Origin: Liolophura sinensis
Taxonomy: Eukaryota; Mollusca; Polyplacophora; Chitonida; Chitonidae
Direction of reading: 5' to 3'
Assembly: GCF_032854445.1 (NCBI RefSeq)
Contig: NC_088300.1
Location: 15,223,191 to 15,283,190 of the forward strand
DNA length: 60,000 nucleotides
Part shown: in pieces, positions 22,438 through 34,400 of the stretch
How positions within the stretch are numbered: position 1 is the first letter of the stretch
Layout: each line of letters opens with the position of its first letter
The notes under the pieces: model-generated
Database searches by the model: none
What the model was told of the DNA's origin: nothing
Seen by the model: the letters and a program-made list of their open reading frames with translations, nothing else
Translations under genes and position numbers: made by a program

Positions 22438-25400
22438 CTGGCAAAAAAAAAAAAAAATACAAGCATGTCAACCAATCCTTCATCAGACTGCTCTACCAAG
22501 ACAGCAGATCCAACGCCTGAGAAAACAAAACTACAATTATGGTAAGTGATCCTTTCGTAAGACTGCTCTGCCAAGACAGCAGATCCAACACCTGGCAAAG
22601 TAGAAACTACAATCATGGTAAGCTATCTTTCATCTCACTGCCCTGCAAGGACAGCAGGTCCGACACCTGACAAAATAGAACTACAGTCATGGTAAGCGAT
22701 CCTTCATCAGACTGCTCTGCAAAGACAGCAGGTCCAACACCTGGAAAAATAAAACTACAATCATGATATAAACTGACATAGGTTTGAGAAAGAGACAGAA
22801 AGTAACAGATCGGAATGAATGCCTTCAATAAACTACAAACGACTCAGCAGCCATTCGCACTGAAACTAATCAATAAAACAAATTATTACACCTCAGGGTA
22901 TTTCTTGGTTTCCATTTGTCGAGAGACGGTCACATAATACTTCACAAAACATGATGTACAATGTTCAAGTGCTCCAAGGAATGCGAGGTCACATTCACAA
23001 AGTATTATCCCATGTTCATGAGGCAATATCCAACAATCTCTTAATAATGTCAAATAATCATGTGCGTTTATTCCACAGCAGTTATCTCCCTTTGAGAGCT
23101 CTCTGGCATTTGCTTGTTTTTTTTACAACTGCATGGTGGTTATAGCTCCCTTATCGACATACAAATGGAACAACTGGAAAAGGTACTATTTTTTTCAGTA
23201 TAATGAAACATGGTACACATATCTTTACAAGTTATATTCAATGAGCACCACTTCTCTCAAGCTGACAATTCATGATGTCCCACCCTACTGCATGCACTAT
23301 CTGTATAATCTATTATTCCTTTATACTGTTCAGGAGACTGGAAACTGTCTCATACAAACTGAACTGTGATTTTCTATCTTTATGTTTGGATTATAAAGTT
23401 TGAAGACTGACTGACCTGTTGAGACTGATGCTGAGCATGGTCATCCATCATCTTCAGTCTCTGTCTCATCTTGTTATGTAAGCGAGCATGCTGATCAACC
23501 TGCTCCTCTAGACTGCTCACTCTAGACACTGACCGCTCCAGCCGCAGCCTCAAGTTGGCATTATCCTTCCTTAGCTGACCACTCTCTGCTCTGATGATCA
23601 ACAACAACAAGGAATTTATTCATTTATTCACAGCAACAGTATAATTCACTGACTGACTGGTATTTAATCTGACGCCCAGGAATTGTTTGCTGGACGGCAG
23701 ACAGGTGTATGGAAGGAGGAATGTCTGGTGTAACCCAATTACCTTCTCCAGGTACCTGACACGCTTATCGACTTGAAGCTGTAGCTAAGACAGCCACAGC
23801 TGGATTCTGATTGTGACAGCTAGCCTGCACTTTTGAATATATGAGCAAACCAGGCCACATCACCCGCTCCTCCTCCACAAAAAATATGAAACTTAAAGTG
23901 AAGACAGCGCCTGAATAATGTTTACGTCCACTGAAGGAGAGTACTATTCAAAGTATCTTAAACCAGCATTAACTGGTTTAATGAAACTTCATCTCAACAC
24001 AGCTTCAGGACGTCTCCATTATCGAGTGCAAGATAACGTAACATTTACTCTAGCTCTCCATCATCGAGGGCATATTTGGTATAATAGTCTAAACAGTATC
24101 CTATGACAGATAAAAGATTTCGACTTCGGCGATTAAGATCCAAGTAAAAAATATAGTGTTCCTGGAAATTGGAAATACTGGTGGAATATTTCTTCCACTG
24201 CCTGAATTGTTGATACTACTATATCATTAACAAGGAACTCCAGCAACCCTGTTTCAATAGCCTAGCTGCAGATGGATGGATGGGGGCATTCCTGGTGCAG
24301 GTCATAGCCTGACCCTATTTTACTGTATTTTACAAAAGAAAACAGTTAAAAAATATCCACTGTATGTGAGAAAGACGAAGGAGCAAAATTTATTCTACAG
24401 TTGTAATAAATTTAGAGAAAAAAAATTACATCACAAGATTCAATTAATTTTAAGCCTTGTGCAGTAAGACGTAGCCTTCTCATTCCCTAGACGTGGCATC
24501 ACTAATGAATTTTCCGAGCACTGACTCGGATATTTGTTATTTAGAAACAGCTGACAAAGCGCTAAAATGAACGACAAAAAATGTATTTGGGGATATCAAT
24601 GCGGTTTGGGCCGAGAAAGTATGCTACTGCCTGACATAATTTGTGATACCATCACTGAATATTACACGGCTTGTAAATCAACTGATCAAATGATACAGAC
24701 CTGCCCCCACAACACTTTGTGAAATGCTTTAGCCATATATGTAACTAAATCATATGCCAGTTTATGGAGTTAATGGATAAAGCCTGCGTCACGGCTTTGG
24801 CCACGTAATCTGATAGCAATGTGTTTGATCAGATAACATTCCCAAGAAGACTGCCTCGGCTCACATCAGCCATTTGTGCAGTACTGTCATTTTGTTTTAG
24901 ATATTATTTGGTGAAATCTCATTAAAATAGTAAAGTATGACACATTTTAGAAAGCTTGAGTATACTGTCTTGTCCTTTAGACCTGAACCCATATTCAAAT
25001 TTTAGGGACACTGTATAAAAATGCATCTATTTTTTCTTCCATTAAAAAGGATATGATTGTTTTGAAAGAATTCAACAACAATCCAAATAAAAATTTGTTC
25101 AAAACTCACCTGTGTTTCTTCACAAGTTTTGCCAGCTGACCAGCTTGATGCCGACACTCTCCTCTCAATCGACCAATCAGATTATTCTGTGTTTTCATCA
25201 TCTCATTCATTTCAGACTCTGCATTAGCTGATGAACAGACAAATATAAAACTATATAGATATATACTAGTTGATGTTAATGCTCTATGTCAAATATATGA
25301 GCACTGAGCTTATATTTCACAGGTTCACTCACAGTGTTTATGCTCCATGTCATCTATATAGGTGCTGAGCTGACATTCTACAGGTTCACTCACAGTGTTT

Positions 25401-28400
25401 ATGCTCCATGTCATCTATATAGGTGCTGAGTTCCTGTTCCCGTTGTTGAGCTCTCCTGGTCAGAGCCTTCAGATCTTCAGTACGGCCTCTCTCCACACTG
25501 TCACGGGCCATCTTCGCAAGATGGAGCTGTCAATCACAAATACATTTGAGGTTCGAAAAGCCCTTACATACAGATATTCGATAAGGAGAGAATCTAATGT
25601 TTTCCAGGAATACAATACCCACCGTGCGAATCATTGTGTGATTCATTTACAATGAATTTCTACACTGGGCACACCTTTCATACATATAAATAAATTAATG
25701 AAATATTTTATTTGTTTCAGTATTAAAATGGGATGCTTGCATTCATTAAAACATGTTGTAATGTTCTAATTCTTCTGATGCAACTTTGATTTCGTACAAT
25801 TGTTTGGTTTGTTTATTTATTTATTTGATTGGTGCTTTATACCATATAAAAGAATATTTCACTTATATGACGGCAGCCAGGATTGTGGTGGGAGGAAACC
25901 CATGATCATCTGCAGGCTGCTGGCAAACCTTCCCATTTATGATCAGAGAGGAAGCCAGTATGAGCTGGACTTGAACTCACAGTGACCACACCTGTTTGGA
26001 ATGGTCAAGACTAGAATATGCCTCTAAAGCTAAAATTTTCTTTACAGATATTGAAAAAAAAAGGAGGAAGATCTTGGATATGACATTTTTACATGCTATT
26101 CTATTGAATCGTTTTAATACGACTAATCTTTTGTCCAGAATTAATTTTTACGCACCTTCATCATCAATGGCTGTTTGCACCATCTCAGTCACGTTCTAAT
26201 AGCTGTCAATATTCATTTTTACCCGAACTCCTGCCTCATGTAATGCCTTTTTTAAATATACTGGTACAGATATTTTTACCTCTATTTTTAAAGGTTCTAC
26301 TTGGATTAAATTTGTTAATATTTATATTTTAATGGTTTTAGCGTTTTCGTTGTTATTTTAGTAATGTTATAACATGTCTCATTTTTTGCATCTAACATTA
26401 ATCAGATCTATTACTGGACTTCACTGCTGACCTTTAAAGAAAGAAACAAATAAATAAAATAAAATAAATAAATAAATTTACTGAAGAAAGCAGCCCTTCA
26501 ATCATACAAAGGTGTTCTAAAATGAGACCAAGAAAAGAGTTTCAGTTGTGATGGTTTACCTGTCCCTCTAACTCCTGAATATTTGAGGTATAGTGAATAC
26601 ACTCTTCCTTAGCATTGACCAGCTCTTTCTCAGCTCGACTCAGTCGCCTCTGTAACTCTTCCAACTCTGCCCTGTATTTACTACGTTCCTGAATTAAAGA
26701 AATCATACCATAATATTACTAGCTTTGCACAGCCATGATAAAATACTCCAAGTATAGATAGATAGTGCAGTTCAATTCTTATTGAACAGATATCCCTGAT
26801 AATAACATAAAAATAGCAGCTGACATATACATTGATAACTAAGCTTCCATGCTCTTAATTACTTTCCATCAATTTTATGCAAAACTGATCTGTGGAGCCA
26901 CAGGGCAAGAATTCTACATTTTGTTATATGATGATCAATTTATTCATTTCTATCACTGGTCTTTAAAGCTGTACTCAAGAATGTTTCATTATAAATGACA
27001 GAAGTGTAATGGCTGGAGTTAACTACAGGTCTTTGAAAGGAAACTGACGAACTCCCTCACATGTGACAAACAGATGTGCGCCATAAGGAAACTGACAAAC
27101 TCCCTCACATGTGACCAAAGCATGTATGCCTTAAAGAAACTGACAAACTCCCTCACATGTGACAAACAGATGTACGCCACAAGGAAACTGACAAACTCCC
27201 TCACATGTGACAAACAGATGTATGCCATAAGGAAACTGACAAACTCCCTCACATGTGACGAACAGATGTATGCCATAAGGAAACTGACAAACTCCCCCAC
27301 ATGTGACAAACAGATGTACGCCATAAGGAAAATGACAAACTCCCCCACGTGTGACGAACAGATGTACGCCATAAGGAAACTGACAAACTCCCCGACATGT
27401 GACAAACAGATGTACGCCGTAAGGAAACTGACAAACTCCCTCACATGTGACAAACAGATGTACGCCGTAAGGAAACTGACAAACTCCCCCACGTGTGACG
27501 AACAGATGTATGCCATAAGGAAAATGACAAACTCCCCGACATGTGACAAACAGGTGTACGCCATAAGGAAAATGACAAACTCGCCGACATGTGACAAACA
27601 GATGTACGCCATAAGGAAACTGACAAACTCCCCCACGTGTGACGAACAGATGTACGCCATAAGGAAACTGACAAACTCCCCCACGTGTGACGAACAGATG
27701 TACGCCATAAGGAAACTGACAAACTCCCCGACATGTGACAAACGGATGTACGCCATAAGGAAAATGACAAACTCCCTCACATGTGACGAACAGATGTATG
27801 CCATAAGGAAACTGACAAACTCCCCCACATGTGACGAACAGATGTACGCCATAAGGAAAATGACAAACTCCCCCACGTGTGACGAACAGATGTATGCCAT
27901 AAGGAAACTGACAAACTCCCTAACATGTGACAAACAGATGTACGCCGTAAGGAAACTGACAAACTCCCTCACATGTGACAAACAGATGTACGCCGTAAGG
28001 AAACTGACAAACTCCCCCACGTGTGACGAACAGATGTACGCCGTAAGTAAAATGACAAACTCCCCGACATGTGACAAACAGGTGTACGCCATAAGGAAAC
28101 TGACAAACTCGCCGACATGTGACAAACAGATGTACGCCAAAAGGAAACTGACAAACTCCCCCACGTGTGACGAACAGATGTACGCCATAAGGAAACTGAC
28201 AAACTCCCCCACGTGTGACGAACAGATGTAGGCCATAAGGAAACTGACAAACTCCCCGACATGTGACAAACGGATGTACGCCGTAAGGAAACTGACAAAC
28301 TCCCCCACGTGTGACGAACAGATGTATGCCATAAGGAAACTGACAAACTCCCTCACATGTGACAAACAGATGTACGCCGTAAGGAAACTGACAAACTCCC

Positions 28401-31400
28401 TCACATGTGACAAACAGATGTACGCCATAAGGAAACTGACAAACTCCCTCACATGTGACGAACAGATGTACGCCATAAGGAAACTGACAACTCCCCCACA
28501 TGTGAGGAACAGATGTACGCCATAAGGAAACTGACAAACTCCCTCACATGTGACAAACAGATGTACGCCATAAGGAAACTGACAAACTCCCCCACGTGTG
28601 ACGAACAGATGTACGCCATAAGGAAAATGACAAACTCCCCCACGTGTGACGAACAGATGTACGCCATAAGGAAACTGACAAACTCCCTCACGTGTGACAA
28701 ACAGATGTACGCCATAAGGAAAATGACAAACTCCCCCACGTGTGACGAACAGATGTACGCCATAAGGAAACTGACAAACTCCCCCACGTGTGACGAACAG
28801 ATGTACGCCATAAGGAAACTGACAAACTCCCTCACATGTGACGAACAGATGTACACCATAAGGAAAATGACAAACTCCCCCACGTGTGACGAACAGATGT
28901 ACGCCATAAGGAAACTGACAAACTCCCCCACGTGTGACGAACAGATGTACGCCATAAGGAAACTGACAAACTCCCTCACGTGTGACAAACAGATGTACGC
29001 CATAAGGAAAATGACAAACTCCCCCACGTGTGACGAACAGATGTACGCCATAAGGAAACTGACAAACTCCCTCACGTGTGACAAACAGATGTACGCCATA
29101 AGGAAAATGACAAACTCCCCCACGTGTGACGAACAGATGTACGCCATAAGGAAACTGACAAACTCCCCCACGTGTGACGAACAGATGTACGCCATAAGGA
29201 AACTGACAAACTCCCTCACATGTGACGAACAGATGTACACCATGCTGTTGAAGACTAGTGACCTACTTGGAATGAGGTTGGGATTGAACCAAATACTGGT
29301 ATGTCTTCGCTAAATAACTAGTATCAAATACTGCATCATTCCAAAATTAACTATTCACATCTTTAAGACCAATATTACATGCAAAAAACTATCTCTCATA
29401 CAAGAAGAGAAAGCTGCCTAAAACAAGCCTGTCAAGAAGAACAATAACTCATAAATACTAAGAAGTAAAAGAAATCTTTAGGAACTGGGTATTTTTCTCA
29501 CTTGATCTCGTTCCTTCTCACATTGCTGAAGCTCTGTCCGTAACCGGGTCACTTCATGCAGAGCCTGTTGTCTCTGTATGGTGGCATTAGTGCTCTCTGA
29601 TCTGTAGGAATCAGCAGCCTGACAAATACACACATGTATAGCCAATACATACACATATGGAGTGTAACTTTATATGGACTTATACAGCACCATTATGGGA
29701 GAACTGTTTAATACGTGAATGCAATCGTTAACAAAGTCACATCCCTTCAAACTTAAATATCCTTTGGCTTTATTATTTAGGATCACAAAATTTTTCTTAA
29801 TGAGAAAGCCAAAATGGTTCTCTCGCACTCAAAGTCAACTCATGGATTTTTTTCATTGGTTTTTAATTTGGACATCAATGCCTGAGCAGGTATCAAAGAG
29901 ACTGTCCAAGCACATGTCAAATGACTGAGAAACCTTGGTTGTACTGTGCAGAGGGAGAGCTCAATGAAACAACACCAGCTACACGCTTCAACAATGGAAA
30001 TTGTGAACGGCAACTTGCTCTGATGACAAAACATGAATTGGATCAGGAAGACTTGAGCATGATTATTTTACTCAATGCAAATTCTCATCGTGTAGTTACC
30101 ATGGTGACTTCCTTGTCATACTTGCGCAGCTGTAGTTTTATATCGTCTAGTTCATTCATCAGACCCGTCTTTTCCCTGGTGACTTTGTCTAGCAGGTTTC
30201 GAGCAGACATCTCAGATTCTACAAGCTCCTTCAGCTGCCAACAAATAATACAGGCATGTTAAATCCGGAGTATCTCCAAATAGGGATGAATTCATCACCA
30301 ACCATCTCAGAATGTATTACACATATCATGTGACACACCAACAAATTTGTGATACATGTTTTTAAAGGTCTAAGGTTGGGCCACCCAGAAAACAGCTTAA
30401 GTCATTTTCCTGCAAATGAATAATTCCTCAGTAACTTTTCTCCTGACAAAACAGTGCATGTGAAAATCTACAAAAATCCTGTTGACTTCCATGTCTTCTC
30501 TTACTTGAGTGACTAATAAAATATTTAGACAGAAACCAAACTATTTAAATCATAAGAGATTTGTCATGAAGTAAACTATGAAATGAGTTCATCTAACTTT
30601 GTGAATTCATCATCGCAGATGGATTGAGTATTTATGTCTTACTTTGGTGGTGAGTTCCTTGACAATGACTTCATTCTCTTTGCGGACAATGCCTCTCTCC
30701 TCATCCATCTTTGACTGACTGTCGGCTAACAGCTGAGAAAAGCGCTCCTTCATTTTGTCTAGCTCTTCTGCTAACTGCTCCTTCTGAACAATGGCCTGCT
30801 CAGGGAAATTGCAAGTACAAGATTTTACAAAATTGTAGATTGATTGAGAATCATCATGTACACCATAAAAACTAAATGGAACACAGAAAATCGAATCGGA
30901 ACAGCGTCAGATTGATGTGGATTGTGTCTCATTCACTAATTACCCACTTTTATATGTTACAGTGAGTCAAGTGATTAATAAAAGTTTAATTCTCATGACT
31001 GACTAAATTTCAATGTGTTCTATTCCAAAGAAAAAAAATTGATAGTTTTACCTTGAAAAATCAGTTAAAGCAGGAAATCACTGTAAAGTACTTACTTATT
31101 CACTGGAATTTATTTTGCGGTTTTTGTTCAAAAACTGATTCGTGAGAATTTATTTTCGCGTAATTAATCCATTGAATTAAAAAATTTCTTAAAACTTCTA
31201 ACTTGACCAAGCTATTCTGTGGCAAAAATAACTAAGTCTCATCAGACAAGTACTGACAAGCAAGGGCTTTAATCCTCTTTGGTTTCTTACAAGTGTTACT
31301 AATCCTTATAATTTGGATCAGAGATTAAAACAATGGCTGGTGGATTATCACCACGACTTTCACACCTGCCGTTTTGAAACGTATAAATACACTGTTATGA

Positions 31401-34400
31401 GAGCAATCCATCAATACCTGATTATCATAATCAGATAACCCTAAGTCTCTTATGGATAACCACAACTCTGTGAGAGCCCTAGAGGGAGCTGAAACGACGG
31501 AAGCCATAAACGAAGTTGTGCAAACGGCCATGAAGAGAAAACGAGGGAAATGCAACTCCTTTGATGATGAAATCAGAGCCAAAATTGCAAGAACTGCTGC
31601 AGAAATTGAAGAAGCATGCACTGCTTGCAAATTTTCTACAAAGCTTGGTAGATCTGTCAATGAGAGGACTGTGCGTGCAATGAAGAAATTGTATCTTCAA
31701 CAAGTGAAGTCCAGCCCCACAGCAGTTTCAGTATTCCCCACAGAACCACTTGGTCCTCCCCTTCTCCTAGGTAAGAGGTACAATAGGATGGTCAGAAGTT
31801 GGGTGGAAAAAATCCGGATCAGCAGAGGTGTCATTAACCATAGGATTGTGATGGCTGTTGCTGAAGGAGTTTTGTTATGTAACAATTACTGACTCCTGGG
31901 TGAAGTCATTCCTGCATCGATTAGGATACGTCAAGCGGAAGGGTACAAAAGATGTTAAGAGGCTTCCCGAAGATTTCAACAGTCTGCAGAAGGCTTTTGT
32001 GGAGAGAGTGGAATCTGCAGTCTGAGAGCATGATTTCCCTGACGAACTAGTCGCTAACTGGGACCAGACTGGCCTGAGCATGGTTAACCAGGGGAGAATG
32101 GACGATGGAGAAGTGTGGGACCCGGCAAAGTGACCATGAACGGCATTGACAAAAAAGCAGCAAATCAATGCTCTTTTGGCAGTCAGTAGGGCAGGTGATT
32201 TCCTTCCACCCCGGCTGATCTATGGCAGGAAGTCAGATAGTTGCTACCTCCATTTTATTTTTCCTGAGGGCTGAGATGCAACACATACCAATTCACACTG
32301 GAGTACTGAAGAATCCATGTTAAGATATGTCAATGAGGTTCCATACATCTGCCGGACCGGTAAAGCTTACTGTCCGACAGAAATCGGTCACCATTTTTGA
32401 TGTTTTCAAGGCGCATCAGGGGAGTGACTTATTGGCAAAACTAAAGAGGAACAATGTTAATGTTGTCTTTGTTCCTGCCTGTTGCACGCACAAACTGCAG
32501 TCCCTTGACCTGTCTGTCAATAAAGACCTCAAAGATGAACTAAAAAGTGCTTTCCAGTCCTGGTACACCAAGGCTATTCTGTTCCAGTTGGGCTCCAGCA
32601 GGAAATCAACTCTACTCGGACTTCCATTATTAAGCCCATTCACGTCAGGTGGTTGGTGAAAGCCCACAAGTAAATCAGCAAAAGACTGTTTACAGGATTT
32701 CAGTTGCTTTTTTACATGTCGCATATTAAAGGAGAAGAAAATTTAAATATGAGTCAATTACCATTGAAAAGAGTATGCATTTCCTCGCAGGTGCATACCA
32801 TAAAAAATTTCTAATATGTACCTCAAGTTGATAAATTATAAATAAAGTCAGTGCCGAAATCCGCTGTGGGCGACTCCATTTTGCCTAAGAACTAGTCCTG
32901 AAATCTTCTGTGTTAGGAGGTGAATTGCCGGTGGAAACCACTGAGAGCAGTTCGTACATTTCCAGTAGATCTTTTCTTTCCAGAAGGTAGGGAACAGTAC
33001 AGTTCGTTTTCTGTTTGACGATCGGGAAACCGGAATGATGGACGTCGGTTCTGAGTTTACACCAACAAGCCAGCAGTTTTAACGACCCTCACTGGCTGAG
33101 AGGCAACACATCCCCAGCATAAATTACTGGGCGTTAAAGAAGGAAGACGCGATGGACTCGGTGATTTATGCCAGCTTCGCGGTTTTCAGGCTTTACGTGT
33201 ATGGCAAGGACAAATCACAAAATTATGCAACAGGCACCACCAAATATATAAAAATGTGCTCTTTTCAGCCTATAGTGTCATGTTTTTTACGGTTTCTTCT
33301 CCTTTAAATATCCAGTGTGCTATGTCCATCATCAAGAAAAAAATCTGTGCTTATTTCATGAATAAAAGTGCTATGACTGTACCTAATCTTAGTGCAGTAA
33401 TGCTACTACCATTATACATTATATTTAATTATAGTATTGGAACATTTTTATGCTGGAATTAATTTTCACGGCAAACTGGTCCCCATAAAAACAGCGAAAA
33501 TTAGTACCCTGTGAAAATTAAGTACTTCATGGTATTATAGTGTATAATGGGTGTGACAATCGTTTAAACAACACTCCATGGACATGGTTGTGTTACTACT
33601 TTTTATGTTAATGTTCATGGAGCAAAAAGCAGTACCTAAATAACACTTCTTTTGGCCTACTATCTACAATATGATGTCAGTGGACAATACTGATACTACA
33701 GGAAACATGAGCACAAGACACAACACTGCTAACAAAAAACTTAATCAATTTAGAAATTTCTGAACATAGGGTTGTCTCCCTTCAATGCTGCTGACAAAGG
33801 GTAGATAACTCTGTACAGTACCTCGGTCTGTTCCAGCTGAGCCTGCTCCACTAGCTCTATGCCTTTCTTGATTTGCTGATAAGCTTCCTCCTCTCTCTGC
33901 TCCAGCTCACGGATCTTGTTCTTACACTGTCTCACAAACTCAAGCTGTTCATCTCTCTCCCTTAAAACACACAGGTAGACAACAAGGAATCAGTGAATGT
34001 TTACATAATTTCTACGGTAAATAACAGCCTAATCTTCAACAACAGATTTCTTGCAAATCAAGATACCACAAATCACTCAGGCTTCATGGCAGAACAGGGA
34101 ATTTTCTTTTCCATTTAATTTCCTGTATTCATTGCCATGCTAGGCAATGACCATTTGTCTGCAAATGAGGGTAAATCTGTCCACCAACAAACATCCGTAA
34201 CAATCAGAACTAGATTTATGAAGAGTGGACAATCAGATGAACCAACAACAACAACAACAAAAAAATGTTAGAAACCAAAAAAATTTGATGATTTCACCAA
34301 GACGTGAACATGACATGTCTATCTTTCAATATATCCCTGGTTTACAAAGTTTGGAGCTCACTTGGTAAGAGTGTTGATGGTACGTAGATGTATATTGGTC

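Noticed and set aside
27019-28476. 485-codon minus-strand ORF and the matching plus-strand ORFs
   Set aside because: They are products of a 48-bp tandem repeat whose length is divisible by three; several frames are open on both strands and no unit shows splice or gene context. Listed as a repeat.
27038-29243. CRISPR-like array
   Set aside because: The repeat is regular, but there are no unique spacers: the whole 48-bp unit is repeated. The host is clearly eukaryotic.
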